The notes: generated by a model not told the origin, from the sequence alone. Shown: positions 1 to 11,993, counted from the first letter of the stretch. The stretch: 64,000 nucleotides of DNA from Flaccisagitta enflata (GCA_965153355.1 OZ231126.1:73284001-73348000); one strand, 5' to 3'. Numbers and translations: made by a program.

Positions 1-189
1 AACTGTCTGCCATTGTTTGTTCATATAGTTTATGGATTTCCCAATGTTGAAAGGTTCTGCAATTTAAGTTTGAATAAACAACATATTGAAAATATTATCA
101 TTCGTTCATCTAAATTTACGTTTATGAGGATGTGGACTTGATGCTGATGCTACATGATGATGATGTTGATGATGACGAAGATCGTGATG

Positions 190-414
<225 letters not shown>

Positions 415-429
415 GATGATATCCAGAAC

Positions 430-1130
430 TAGTATTGGTCCATCGCTTTTGATGCATATCCATGTCATCAGTGTGGACAATGACAAACCTGTCAATGACA
501 ATGAAAAACAATCTTCGGACGCGACACGACCAAGAGATATGATCAATTATGGGTGGATTGGAACGAGTAAATCAATGACAAAAATTCTCGCGAATGACGA
601 ACGTTATAAAAGGAACGAAGTCATTTATTCATCGTTTCATGGACGTGCAAAGTGTCGACGCTTAGGACACGTGCGCTTACGAACTACTCTCCCCATTTCG
701 ACCGTTGGCACTTTCTTTACTTTCTTTACTTTACACATATTCTAATTTTGATCTATAAAGCGTCAAAGAACATATTCTTGCTCAATGATAATGTAAGACT
801 TTTATCGAAGGATTATAAATAATAAAAAAAATGTTACATGATGAAACTCTTAATATCTTATAAACAGAATACAGTATAGGAATTCGGGCTTTCAATCCTT
901 ATGAATTTCTCTGAACCGGTTATTTCCGAGCTTACCTGCTCGGCTCCAAAGTCTTTTGTTTATCACATTAGTCAGTTGATTGGTCCGGCGGTCCGTAATG
1001 CATCTCTTTCTAAATACTCATAATTTTTGTTGAGTATAACACTATGAGAAATAATGACTAGCGCACACTTGCCTCGGACCTCTGTTCAACAATTCCATTG
1101 CATGCTTTTTCCCCCCCAAATTTTACTCTT
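430..1130. other. Unique-looking sequence, no gene recognised
   Basis: Mixed-composition DNA after the ATG repeat. An open plus frame runs out of the repeat to about 745 but has no recognisable domain. The remainder is AT-rich with frequent stops. Confidence 0.5.
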
Positions 1131-1133
1131 AAT

Positions 1134-1387
1134 TTTAGTCACAGATAACCGTGTTTTGAACGGGCCACTCGGTCGCTCGCTACGTTTGTTTGCTCGCACC
1201 GCTCACTCCGCTCACTCGCTTCGCAGCGCTCTTCTTCGCTCGCTTCACTCGCTCGCTCCGATCACGGGCTCGCTCACTCAATTCGCTCACTCCCTTGTGG
1301 GACAGTTAAAGTTCTTGAATATGTGTTCATGCTGTGAATGCGTTTCACGGGAACAAACGCGTTTTAGGCGCTCACTAGAAACGCCCT
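1134..1387 (-). mobile_element. Family C element
   Basis: Minus-strand copy of the element with terminal repeat near GGGCGTTTCTAGT: the end at 1374-1387 reads ACTAGAAACGCCC, and the inner part carries ACGCGTTTGTTCCCGT, AACACATATTCAAGAA and the irregular GAGCGAGTGAGC array. The low-coordinate terminus is degraded. Non-coding; the GAGCGA array gives a spurious open frame. Confidence 0.75.
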
Positions 1388-1604
1388 AAAACAGAGAGTC
1401 TCATGCTCGCTTTGTCATGTTAATTTTTTGCTAATATGAAACTAAAATCTTTAAAAACGCTGAGCTGTCAAGTTTTCCCTTTTATGTCAAGACCGTCTTG
1501 CCTCAAGACCAAATTATGTCAGTAATGTCAGTTGCTTTCAAACTATGCACACGTTCTAGTTGGTTATCCATGTGCTATTTGCATCTCTCTCTCTGTCGCT
1601 ATCT

Positions 1605-1706
<102 letters not shown>

Positions 1707-2289
1707 CTCTTTAATTAGCCTCTCTCTTCAAGAAAAGTGGGAAAAACTGTGTCGTTTTCGGAATGGCACTTTGAAGCCACGCCACGCGACGGGATATAAA
1801 CATATTTCTTCTTTTTTTTTCTTTTTTTTTTTAGTATTTCCATCCTCCTTTTCCCTCGCCGAAGCTACTCAAGATAAAAAAAATGCCCACGCCTCTCGCC
1901 AGATGTGGCCACGCCTACTCTTAAAAACAACCAACCGCACAGGCAACGATTTTGTAAAATCATACTTTCTTATCATTCATACTTGTTCATCGTTCATAAT
2001 TGTCTCATTCATATTGGTTATTCGTATTCATATTGGTTTATACCTTCCTATTATTCATACTTGTTCATCATTCGAATGTCAAACTTTTCTAAAGTGAGTA
2101 CATGGTTCGTTCAGAAGCACCCAATGAGTGTTTTTCTCATTTCTTTTTACGAATGTCTTCAACTCAATTGCTGAAAATAAAGAACATAAAATCGGAAAAC
2201 TATAGTTATGAGGGTATCATGTGCGAGTGGAATCAAAATGATCGGTTCCTCCTGGGCCGCTGCCTAAAAGACCATCTCCACATCCCATC

Positions 2290-2293
<4 letters not shown>

Positions 2294-2365
<72 letters not shown>
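2294..2365. repeat. (CT)n microsatellite
   Basis: Pure CT repeat of about 70 bp. Serine/leucine frames on plus and Arg-Glu frames on minus are by-products. Confidence 0.95.
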
Positions 2366-2366
<1 letters not shown>

Positions 2367-2518
2367 GCGACTCTTTATCGTTGTCACGCTTCATTTTTTC
2401 ATCGCTTCTCTTGATTGGGGACAAACTGGCGTCCATCAACCCAAAAATTCAAATCCTCGCGTTTTGTCCCCATTTTGTCCCCGCTTTCCTTTCACCGCCT
2501 CCATCCAGCTGTCACAAA

Positions 2519-3113
2519 GGGCGTGTTTCCAGTGAAGATTAAAAACGCGTTTGTTCCCGTTGAACGCATTTACAGTATGAACACATATATTCTTAAATTT
2601 TGCTGTCCCACGAGAGAGTGAGCGAGCCTGTGAGCGGAGTGAGCGTTGCGAGCGAATGAATGTAGCGAGCGAATGAATGTAGCGAGCGACCGAGTGACAT
2701 GACGCTTTAACAAGGCCAACACCTATAAGTCGCGTGCGAGACATAAATAACTTAAGATGACTTTTATTGACTCAGGATGACTTAAAATGACTCAAGACAG
2801 CTTTAAATGACTTAAAAAGACCTAAAATGACTGAAATGACTACTTTGACCTATTTGACTTAAGTGACTTAAAATAACTTAGAATGACTTAGAATGACTTA
2901 GAATGACTTAGAATGACTTAGAATGACTTAGAATGACTTAGAATGACTTAAAATGACTTAGAATGACTAGAAATAACTTAAAATATGATAAAAAAGTAAA
3001 GTGTGACGGACGGACGGACGGACTGACCGACGGACCGACGGACGGACAAAGCAGGTTGTAGAGTCGCGTGCACGCGACTAAAAACGCAATTGTCTCTGAC
3101 TAGAAACGCCCCC
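2519..3113 (+). mobile_element. Family C element interrupted by a family B element
   Basis: Begins GGGCGTGTTTCCAGT and ends ACTAGAAACGCCC, so the two termini are imperfect inverted repeats. The first part (2519-2705) holds the ACGCGTTTGTTCCCGT, AACACATAT and GAGCGAG blocks. A family B element interrupts it at about 2709-3083, after which the family C end resumes with ACGCAATTGTCTCTGAC. Comparison with the uninterrupted copy at 7234-7485 places the insertion in the AAAACGCGAT region. Confidence 0.8.
2709..3083 (-). mobile_element. Family B hairpin-ended element (AGTCGCG type), nested
   Basis: Starts ACAAGGCC with AAGTCGCGTGCG close by, and ends with the perfect 18-bp palindrome AGTCGCGTGCACGCGACT at 3062-3079 followed by AAAA. 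The interior holds a short tandem array of GAATGACTTA (about 2879-2950) and a GACGGACG array. Non-coding. Confidence 0.8.
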
Positions 3114-3580
3114 TAAAGGCCCACACTTATCCTCTTGAACTTTCAATTTTAAGCCCACCCTCTCCAAAACAACACTTTTCCTACACTAAGTCGCCCACTC
3201 AAACACTTGAAGGTGACAGTGACGTGCGCGCCCACTCAAAGACAATATGCGACATAAACCCACCTCCGCATCCAACTCACATCAAAACACTCAAATCACA
3301 ACACTCAAATGCGTACGACCGACATTGTGTCTGTCGAAAATAAGAGTTGATTGAATTAGATGGGATTGGATTGGATTCAATGCTCAATAGTGCCATGAAC
3401 ACTTAAGAATCAATTGTAAATGATCCTTGACTGAAAGCTTTGATACAAGACGAAATATTCACCCGATTTCCATAAACAATGCACGTTTAGAGAAAGCTTG
3501 GGAAAAAAGAGAATATTTCTTTGATTTGCCTTCAGAACATTTCCATGCGCAAAATGACCTCCATTTTCACGTTCGTGTTC
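3114..3580. other. Unique-looking sequence, no gene recognised
   Basis: Mixed sequence with a few ACACTCAAA direct repeats near 3180-3310. No conserved domain or convincing exon was seen. Confidence 0.4.
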
Positions 3581-3585
3581 ACTGG

Positions 3586-3748
<163 letters not shown>

Positions 3749-3997
3749 GTCTCTCCCCTCTCACTCCCCCCGCTCACACCCCTTCTCTCCCCCCTCTCCC
3801 CCACTCTCTTCCCCCCTTCTCTCTCCCCTCTCCCTTTTCCCTATTAGTACATGTTTTTTTTTTCGTCTTTCTTTCCTCCGACCCAAAGAAGAGAGAGATA
3901 GAAAATATTCTCTCGTGAACATCCACATAATTGACCTCGATTCCGAAGCGCCGAGGAAAAACCTCGAGTGGAAAGAAAGATCAACGAATGGAGTGAG

Positions 3998-5060
3998 AAG
4001 AGCGACTGGTGCCGAGGGGTGACTGTTGTTGAATGAGGATGGTGACATGACTGGTGTGAGGAGAGCGACTGGTGCCGAGGGGTGACTGTTGTTGAATGAG
4101 GATGGTAACATGACTGGTGTGAGGAGAGCGACTGGTGCTGAGGGATGACTGTTGTTGAAGGAGGATGGTAACATGACTGGTGTGAGGAGAGCGACTGGTG
4201 CCGAGGGGTGACTGTTGTTGAATGAGGATGGTAACATGACTGGTGTGAGGAGAGCGACTGGTGCCGAGGGGTGACTGTTGTTGAATGAGGATGGTAACAT
4301 GACTGGTGTGAGGAGCGCGACTGGTGCCGAGGGGTGACTGTTGTTGAATGAGGATGGTAACATGACTGGTGTGAGGAGAGCGACTGGTGCCGAGGGGTGA
4401 CTGTTGTTGAATGAGGATGGTAACATGACTGGTGTGAGGAGAGCGACTGGTGCCGAGGGGTGACTGTTGTTGAATGAGGATGGTAACATGACTGGTGTGA
4501 GGAGAGCGACTGGTGCCGAGGGGTGACTGTTGTTGAATGAGGATGGTAACATGACTGGTGTGAGGAGAGCGACTGGTGCCGAGGGGTGACTGTTGTTGAA
4601 TGGGGATGGTAGCATGAGTGGTGTGAGGAGAGCGACTGGTGCCGAGGGGTGCTGATAGCATGACTGGTGTTGAATGGGGATGGAAGCATGACTGGTGTGA
4701 GGAGAGTGACTGTTGCTGAGGGGTGGTGGTAACATGACTGTTGTTGAATAGAGATGGTAGCATGACTGGTGTTGAATGGGGATGGTAGCATGACCGGTGT
4801 GAGGAGAGTGACTGTTGCTGAGGGGTGGTGGTAACATGACTGGTGTTGAATGGGGATGGTAGCATGACTGGTGTGAGGAGAGCGACTGGTGCCAAGGGGT
4901 GGTGGTAACATGACTGGTGTTGAAGGGGATGGTAGCATGACTGGTGTGAGGAGAGCGACTGGTGCCAAGGGGTGGTGGTAACATGACTTGTTGAATAGGG
5001 ATGGTAGCATTACTGGTGTGAGGTAAGTGACTGGTGCCGACGGGTAGTGATAGAATGACT
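3998..5060. repeat. 63-bp minisatellite with three open minus frames
   Basis: Tandem unit of 63 bp containing GAGAGCGACTGGTGCCGAGG and GACTGTTGTTGAATGAGGAT; about nine near-identical copies at 4000-4620, then more variable units with an inserted GGGATGGTAGCATGAC segment. Because 63 is divisible by three and the unit has no minus-strand stop in any frame, three overlapping frames of 304 to 475 codons stay open (the longest at 3761-5188, a 21-residue repeat rich in Ser, Pro and His). I treat this as a minisatellite rather than a gene because openness is equal in all three frames and the ends run into unrelated sequence, including the C/T-rich tract. Confidence 0.9.
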
Positions 5061-5189
5061 GGTGTTGAATGGAGGTTATAGACTGACTGGCATGAATGGG
5101 GTTGGTAGCTGGCAGAGAGATGGTGGTTCATTGCAGATTGCTCCAGATCATTTGAAACAGGCTTTACTGCTTTTAGACTAAGTAACAAA

Positions 5190-5890
5190 AAAATTTTAAC
5201 TGAAAATGAAAACTTTGATGTAAACGAAAACAGAAAACTGAAGCGTTCTCGTTTTGATCTTTGCTAATTGACCTTAATCATATCTATTGAAACAAACTAA
5301 AGCAATATTTATAATTTGGTGTCATTTGCTTCAGGTTTGTTTTGATCATGAATTATTGCAGATGGTGACGTGAATGGCGTGAGAGAATGCAACAATAGAG
5401 ACTTATGTGAGTGATGTACATGAATAACAAGAGGTCGTTGATGTCCGCGGTGCAAATTACTGTCGAGTACAGTACATCTACATCTGTACAACGGGGGCTT
5501 CGCCTGAAGGACTCAAAACTTCGAGTTATGGCAACTGAAACGCAGACGTACTTTCGAGGCGCAGTTTCTCTCTTTTACGTACAGCCAATTTGAAAACGAA
5601 GACTCGCGCAAATACTATTGCTTCAGTGGCCTATTTTTGGAAAAAGAAGGACTCCAAGTGATGATTCTTTGTGTGGAATGGATGGAAGAATACTACTAGA
5701 GACTATGGTGACGTGAGTAGTGTTGTGTGGGAAGTGGTGGATGAATATTAAAAACAAGTATGGTGGCCACTGGCGAGGGTTGTGGTGGCGATGGTTGTGG
5801 TGGTGGAGGAGGCGATGAGACGATACATGAGACCATGGCCTATGGTCTATGGTGAATATATTCTCACATATATCGGAAAATATATCATGT
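5190..5890. other. No gene recognised
   Basis: Mixed DNA with degenerate GTGACGTGA/GATGGTGG sequence related in composition to the preceding minisatellite. A short plus frame at 5411-5593 has no identifiable domain. Confidence 0.4.
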
Positions 5891-5899
5891 ATAGGAACA

Positions 5900-6122
5900 G
5901 ACACACAGACAGACAGACAGACAGACAATCAGACAGATAGACTGATAGACAGACAGAAACAAAGACAGACTGAAACAAAGTCAGACAGAAACAAAGACAG
6001 ACAGAAAGACAGACAGAGAGACAGACATTCAAACACACAAAAAGACAGACATAAACAAAGACAGAAAGACATACACAGACACGCAGACATACAAACACAC
6101 AGACACAGAGAGAGAGAGAGAG
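5900..6122. repeat. (ACAG)n / (GACA)n microsatellite
   Basis: Degenerate AGACAGAC tract ending in a short (GA)n. Confidence 0.9.
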
Positions 6123-6192
6123 ACCATTTCAGACACGGGTAGAAAGACAGAGACAGAGAGGCAGGAAGAGAAAGAAAGGGCGAGAACAACGA

Positions 6193-6335
6193 GAACAAGG
6201 CCGTATGTACTCCTCCTCAGTCGCGGAAGGGTGGGCAGGGGCAGTGATGCCAACACCGCTCGCATTTGAGAAATGTGACGTGACCGACCGACCGATCGAC
6301 CGATGGCAAGTTCCAGAGTTGGAAATCTGAAAATG
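6193..6335 (-). mobile_element. Family B element, degraded
   Basis: Recognised by ACAAGGCCG at the start, CAGTCGCGGA, GGGTGGGCAGGGGCAGTGATG and a GACCGACCGATCGACC array. The terminal hairpin is lost: only CAGAGTTGG remains at the expected place. Confidence 0.65.
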
Positions 6336-6560
6336 AAATATTGAATATGGAATATGACAATAGCGAGAGCAAGTATGGCAATCAAGCTCGCGACTTTGGC
6401 GGAAAAAAACTACAATTGCTGTCTAAAAATGTGCGGGAGTGATTTTTTCTTTTTTTTTCATCTGATGTTTCCCTTCCATTTTGTATTTACGACTCCCTTC
6501 TTGCTGAGAGATACAGCCTGCAATTTTGCGACCTATGTCTCTTTCAGTTTAGACTGAGTG

Positions 6561-6685
<125 letters not shown>

Positions 6686-6716
6686 ATAAAGAGCGAACGA
6701 GAGAAGTTTAAAGAAG

Positions 6717-6926
6717 AACAAGGCCGGATACACGGCTACCCCAGTCGCTTGCAGGTGGGCAGGAGCAGTGCTGGAGAAGGTCTCTAGGGCATTTGGGCAG
6801 GAGCAGTAGCCTCAAAAAGCTCAAAAACGCCAAAAAATAAAAAGGGGACCGACCAACCAACCAACCGACCGACCAACCGACCGACCAACATAGCGGGGTG
6901 TAGAGTCGCGTAGCACGCGACTAAAA
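6717..6926 (-). mobile_element. Family B element (AGTCGCG type), complete
   Basis: Starts AACAAGGCCGGATACACGGC, then ACCCCAGTCGC; ends with hairpin AGTCGCG-TAGCA-CGCGACT (6904-6922) followed by AAAAA. The interior includes GGTGGGCAGGAGCAGTG twice and a (GACC/AACC)n array. The hairpin arm AGTCGC recurs near the opposite end. No coding potential, so it is non-autonomous. Confidence 0.85.
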
Positions 6927-7039
6927 AGAATAAGAAATGCACAAGTGCAATTACCAAGAGTCCAAGACAGACATAAGACCAATACCAGGGGAGAGTAGAA
7001 TCTAAAAAAAATTTCAGTTCAGTAATTCAAAAAAATCTA

Positions 7040-7115
7040 CTGACGGATGGACGGACCAACCGACAGACCAACATATAAACTCGCGTGTCTGTGACTAGAA
7101 ATACCCCCCCCCCCC
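7040..7115 (-). mobile_element. Family B remnant
   Basis: GACGGATGGACGGACC array followed by ACTCGCGTGTCTGTGACTAGAA, a decayed terminal hairpin abutting a family C-like end. Confidence 0.45.
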
Positions 7116-7233
7116 TCCCGTGTCATTTCCACCAACTACAGTTGTGCCTCATGATGTCAAGTTGTCAACTGTCAGTATCAATGCAGCTTAACTCCTTTAA
7201 AAAAGTATTCCTCTCTCAAAGCAGACCGACTTA

Positions 7234-7485
7234 GGGCGTGTTTCTAGTGAGCGCCGAACACGCGTTTGTTCCCGTAAAACGCAATGACAGCGTGAACACA
7301 TATTCAAGAATTTCAAATGTCCCACCAGGGGGTGAGCGAAGTGAGTGAGCGAGCCCGTGAACGGAGCGCAGCGAAGTGGAGCGCTGTGGAGCGAATGAGC
7401 GGAGTGAGTGGTGCGAGTGAACAAACGTAGCGAGTGACCAAGTGGCCCTTTCAAAACGCGATCCTCTTTGACTAGAAACACTCCC
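7234..7485 (+). mobile_element. Family C element, uninterrupted copy
   Basis: Begins GGGCGTGTTTCTAGT and ends ACTAGAAACACTCCC, imperfect terminal inverted repeats. The interior has ACGCGTTTGTTCCCGT, GTGAACACATATTCAAGAA, a GAGCGAGTGAGC array, and GTGGCCCTTTCAAAACGCG. It is the reference for locating the family B insertion in the copies at 2519 and 31093. Confidence 0.85.
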
Positions 7486-7631
7486 AGAGGCGGCCATTCA
7501 GCCGCAATCTCATTAGAAAATAAAAACACATTTTCTTTTTGTGGCGGGAAGGAGTTGACATCCTTTTTGTGCGCCAAAGAGTGACAGAATTATCTCGAAC
7601 CCAGGAGAGTCTAGCAACTCATCTTCCTCTT

Positions 7632-7827
7632 TTCAGTCGCGTGCTACGCGACTCTACACCCCGCTTTGTCGGTCCGTCCATCGGTCCGTCGGTCCGTCCG
7701 TCACACTTTATTTATTTTTTTTTTGCGGTCTCTGGCCTCACTGCTCCTGCCCAAATGATCAAGTGACCTCAAATATGGCCCCTGCCCACTCGCACGCGAC
7801 TGGGGTAGCCGTGTATCCGGCCTTGTT
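7632..7827 (+). mobile_element. Family B element (AGTCGCG type), complete
   Basis: Hairpin AGTCGCG-TGCTA-CGCGACT at 7635-7653 after a T run, then CTACACCCCGCTTTGTCGG, a GTCCGTCGGTCC array, CACTGCTCCTGCCCAAATGA, and the far end GCACGCGACTGGGG with GTATCCGGCCTTG before a T. CGCGACT is repeated near the far terminus. Confidence 0.88.
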
Positions 7828-8197
7828 CTCCTTCATACCGACTTTTTACCCAACGATCGGTTCGATAGTCACTTTGTTGGTCCCGTTCAGGTAGTATATT
7901 ACCATCACCGTGGGAATAAACGCAGCAGTTGTTGAAATCGGGAAGAAAGTGGGAATAATTCCGCTCATAAACAAACAGAGCTACAGTCTTAGGTCTGTAG
8001 CACATACCCAAGATTGGTCCAATTCTAAATACTTGACAGTGCTTGATGTAAATTTTTATGGCCCCAATCTGAGGTCTGTGGCTTTTTACAGAGGAGTCGC
8101 ATTCATTCAAGACCCGATGCATCGGCTTTCTTTGGGAAAATACTACTGAATTATGTATGACCCAGTACATTTATGGTTCACCGGACGCAAAATCGTT
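7828..8197. other. Spacer between two family B copies, open in both strands
   Basis: An open minus frame (7769-8170) and an open plus frame (7910-8149) overlap here. Neither shows a domain I recognise, and the minus frame runs into the neighbouring repeat. Possibly a fragment of an unrecognised exon; no function assigned. Confidence 0.35.
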
Positions 8198-8330
8198 GTT
8201 TTTAGGTGCGCCACATCCCCTCTATAATAGTCTCTAATAGTAATAGGCTATGTCCATTGGTCGGTCGGTTGGTCTGTTGGTCGGGTAACGCATCCACCCG
8301 GCGCACCTTTTTGGCCAACTTGGCCTTGTT
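8198..8330 (+). mobile_element. Family B element, AGGTGCG subfamily
   Basis: After a T run comes AGGTGCGCC (8204), then CTCTATAATAG, GTCGGTCGGTTGG, TAACGCATCC and the far end GGCGCACCT (8300-8308) with TTGGCCTTG before TT. The near hairpin's second arm is decayed, but the distal inverted copy GGCGCACC matches AGGTGCGCC exactly over eight bases. Confidence 0.75.
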
Positions 8331-8468
8331 CTGATCAACCTCTCCTCAATTTATGAAACGGATCTAATTTTCTAAAAATTTCACTCGAATGAAAAGTGAA
8401 ATAGAAAGAGATAAACAAGAGCAGATAAAGGAGACGATGGAGAAGAAGAAAAGAGAAAAATCTAAAAG

Positions 8469-8568
8469 AAGATGAAGAAGAAGAAGAAGAAGAAGAAGAA
8501 GAAGAAGAAGAAGAAGAAGAAGAAGAAGAAGAAGAAGAAGAAGAAGAAGAAGAAGAAGAAGAAGAAGG
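8469..8568. repeat. (GAA)n microsatellite
   Basis: Trinucleotide tract encoding only poly-Lys, poly-Phe or poly-Ser in its frames. Confidence 0.96.
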
Positions 8569-8725
8569 TGAAAATGAAGATGTGGGAAATGAAGGGAAAG
8601 AGGGAAGTGTCAGGCATTGAGATACGCGTGACACTAACGAGCAACCGTGCACCCGCCTCCCAAAAAAAGGTGCGCATCTGATCACGTGTACACACACAAA
8701 CACTCATGCGTGCACGCAGTTCTGA

Positions 8726-8729
<4 letters not shown>

Positions 8730-8768
<39 letters not shown>
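8730..8768. repeat. (CT)n microsatellite, short
   Basis: About 38 bp of CT. Sequence on to 9015 includes a degenerate (CGT)n tract at about 8908-8965. Confidence 0.9.
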
Positions 8769-8771
<3 letters not shown>

Positions 8772-9014
8772 TCCGTGCGTGCCCCAAGGCAGAGGCTGTT
8801 TGAGAGAGGGCGTGTGCGTCTGCGCAGCCGAAAAAAAGAAGGCTTTACTCATTCGCGTCGAATTGCGTTTTATCACACGCATTTGTTTTGTTCGCACGCG
8901 TTTTCATCGTCCTTGTCGTCGTCGTCATCCTTGTCGTCGTCATCGTCGTCGTCGTCGTCGTCTCCATCATCCTATATCCTAGTCATCAGCGAATGGGCCG
9001 CCCCAGAAGAATTC

Positions 9015-10110
9015 GATTCATTTTCAAGCGCGCTCTTTCTAGTTACAGGCACCCCTACCAATTACTATCCATCCACAACTCGCTTCTTCCCCTTCTTCAT
9101 TTTCAAGTGCGCTCTTTCTAGTTACAGGCACCCCTACCAATTACTATCCATCTACAACTTGCTTCTTCCCCTTCATTTTCAAGCGCGCTCTTTCTAGTTA
9201 CAGGCACCTGTACTAATTACTATCCATCCACAACTCGCTTCTTCCCCTTCATTTTCAAGCGCGCTCTTTCTAGTTACAGGCACCCCAACCAATTACTATC
9301 CATCCACAACTCTTTCTTCCCCTTCATTTTCAAGCGCGCTCTTTCTAGTTACAGGCACCCCAACCAATTACTATCCATCCACAACTCGCTTCTTCCCCTT
9401 CATTTTCAAGCGCGCTCTTTCTAGTTACAGACACCCGTATCAATTACTATCCATCCACAACTTGCTTCTTCCCCTTCATTTTCAAGTGCGCTCTTTCTAG
9501 TTACAGGCACCCCTACCAATTACTATCCATCCACAACTCGCTTCTTTCCCTTCTTCATTTTCAAGCGCGCTCTTTCTAGTTACAGGCACCCCTACCAATT
9601 ACTATCCATCCACAACTCGCTTCTTCCCCTTCATTTTCAAGCGCGCTCTTTCTAGTTACAGGCACCCCTACCAATTACTATCCATCCACAACTCGCTTCT
9701 TCCCCTTCATTTTCAAGCGCGCTCTTTCTAGTTACAGGCACCCCTACCAATTACTATCCATCCACAACTTGCTTCTTCCCCTTCATTTTCAAGCGCGCTC
9801 TTTCTAGTTACAGGCACCCCTACCAATTACTATCCATCCACAACTCGCTTCTTCCCCTTCTTCATTTTCAAGCGCGCTCTTTCTAGTTACAGGCACCCCT
9901 ACCAATTACTATCCATCCACAACTCGCTTCTTCCCCTTCTTCATTTTCAAGCGCGCTCTTTCTAGTTACAGGCACCCCTACCAATTACTATCCATCCACA
10001 ACTCGCTTCTTCCCCTTCTTCATTTTCAAGCGCGCTCTTTCTAGTTACAGGCACCCCTATTAATTACTATCCATCCACAACTCGCTTCTTCCTCTTCTTC
10101 ATTTTGAAGC
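9015..10110. repeat. 76-79 bp minisatellite, about 14 copies
   Basis: Tandem unit marked by TTTTCAAGCGCGCTCTTTCT, AGTTACAGGCACCCCTACC and ACTATCCATCCACAACTCGC. Units are 76 bp, or 79 bp where an extra CTT follows TTCCCCTT. The last unit (about 10090) is divergent and fades into non-repetitive sequence. Very high identity between units suggests recent homogenisation. Confidence 0.95.
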
Positions 10111-10402
10111 GCGCATTCTCCAGTCACTCACTAGCGCCTTCACCAATTTCAAACGGTCCACAACTCGCCTCTGCCGCTACTCTATGATTACATTTCCGCC
10201 CCCCTAAATTGGCAGAAAATGTCAGACCATATCTACTGTATCACTGGGTAATCTGAGGTTTGACTAAACCCCGAGGGTTGCTCGGGGTTGCCCGGGGTTG
10301 TGTTGTTTGACAAAGTAACTACATCATTAACAACAGTACTAGACTTAACTCAAACATCATACCAAACATTAACATCAATCCTGATGCAACCCCGAACAAC
10401 CA

Positions 10403-10436
<34 letters not shown>

Positions 10437-10915
10437 ACAGTGGGTGATTACCGGTACTTACCAATGCCTCTTTAAAATCGTCCGTCATGTTGAGTGGTAC
10501 CACTTTCATAGTTTTCTTAAAACGTCAGCTAACGTCAGCTACTTACGGGACTGAGAGCTTGTTAAATGTCTTTTCTATGTAAATATCTATAAGTCAACCA
10601 TGGGGTTTTCCCGCGCAATTCTGACATTTTGTTTTATAAACAGAAAAAGATGATTCTGCATTATGCAAATTAAGCGAAAGAAAAAAGCGAAAGCGAAAGA
10701 AAAAAGACCGTGAACAGAAACCTAAACATCTTTTTCTTGACTCAAGTCAATCGATGCTTTTGTTTGTTGTCACGTAACCTTGGTTACGCCATTCAGAAAA
10801 TCGTTTTAGTGCTGGTTCGTGCATTACGTGTAGTAGCACTATGACAGTGTTCCTTATGCAATGTTACAACTGTGCTTGCCGAAGAAGTTTTGGTCGCTGT
10901 TGATGCAGGGAAGCA
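10111..10915. other. No gene; fragment of a repeat shared with 16280-16580
   Basis: Holds GGTAATCTGAGG, AAACCCCGAGGGTTGCTCGG and CAACCCCGAACAACC, which resemble a segment inside the 15858-17180 element, plus a short (CCACCG)n. No coding unit recognised. Confidence 0.5.
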
Positions 10916-10917
10916 AA

Positions 10918-10929
10918 TTCAACAACAGC

Positions 10930-11018
<89 letters not shown>

Positions 11019-11049
11019 GAGAGAGCGAGAGCGAGAGCGAGAGCGAGAG

Positions 11050-11094
<45 letters not shown>
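10918..11094. repeat. (CAA)n followed by (GA)n
   Basis: About 100 bp of CAA, a short GAGAGC variant block, then pure GA. Poly-Gln, poly-Asn or poly-Leu frames are products of the repeat. Confidence 0.96.
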
Positions 11095-11097
<3 letters not shown>

Positions 11098-11447
11098 CGC
11101 GGTTCCAGCGAAAGAATGGAGGAAGCGACCGAGTGGCCCATTTAAACCGTGATTGTTCATTTGTAAATTTGTTACATTTGAATTCCGCTCTAACGGATTT
11201 CAGGGGACCAACATCTTGTTTAGATGGAATTCCACTATAGTCAATGTATGAATTAAAGAAAAGAGATGGATGGACCAATGGACGGCCCAATTGACTGACA
11301 AAGTTACGATCGTAACAAGCGCTATTCAGAAGGCTTTTTTTCTTTCTGCGCCTATGTATTGGAAGACTTTTAGAAAGTATATAGAGCAGCATATCATTTG
11401 AATCCTCTTTTCATAGAGAACACGGAGCTGGTGATAATTGTTTTATT

Positions 11448-11754
11448 CGCAGACTTGCGATTCTATAAGAGGCTTTGTCCATCCGTCGGCTTGTCAGTCC
11501 GTAATGATCAAGTTGAAAAGTTTAGAAACGCCCTAGCCCACCCATCTGCGACGATGTTGCAACCCCGCCATCCCCGCGTTACTTGGTTTTAGTTGTGGAT
11601 ACGCAACTCTATAAGAGGCTTTGTCCATCCGTCTGTTGGTCCGTTGGTCCGTTGGTCCGTCCGTAATGATTGGTTTTAGATACTTTTTGTGTGTGTTTGT
11701 GTGGATGGGGGTTGGACGCCCCTGCCCACCCGTCCGCAACGATATTGTGACCCT
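11448..11754 (+). mobile_element. Two tandem family B copies, AGTTGCG subfamily
   Basis: A degraded copy (11448-11580) contains CTTGCGATTCTATAAGAGGC and GTCCATCCGTCGG. A second copy (11588-11754) has hairpin AGTTGTG-GATA-CGCAACT at 11591-11608, CTATAAGAGGCTTTGTCC, a GTTGGTCC array, and far end CCGTCCGCAACGATATTGTG. In the second copy the distal arm CGCAAC matches the hairpin arm. Confidence 0.75.
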
Positions 11755-11993
11755 AGTTTCTGGGCAGCGGCCCCCAATTTTTGAGCAATTTCCAGGCTAA
11801 TAGAAACCCCCAAAAGTCTTAGCAAGGGGCCCAAGCTTATGTAAAGGATTAGATCTCTAAAGCTCAGGCTTGAATAATGGCTCAACATCTCAAGGCTCAT
11901 GTATGAGAGCTTATAATGAGGCCGAAATATTTAATTTCTTTGTACATCTTCTTTTTTATCTTTTTTTTAAATTATGTCTTTTTTTCTCTTTTT

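Noticed and set aside
2879-2950. Short tandem GAATGACTTA as regulatory array
   Set aside because: It lies inside a mobile element and no factor-binding rationale is visible.
3761-5188. 475-codon minus open frame as a repeat-protein gene
   Set aside because: All three minus frames are open across the 63-bp array and the frame runs on into the C/T-rich tract; this is a property of the repeat, not evidence of coding.
7769-8170. 133-codon minus frame as a gene
   Set aside because: No domain, overlaps an equally open plus frame, and its end reads through family B sequence.
9015-10110. CRISPR array
   Set aside because: Units are contiguous 76-79 bp tandem repeats without unique spacers, in a eukaryotic context.
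10861-11392. Poly-Gln/Asn/Leu/Cys frames
   Set aside because: Products of the (CAA)n-(GA)n tract with no recognisable flanking domain, unlike the Asn tract at 25268-25432.
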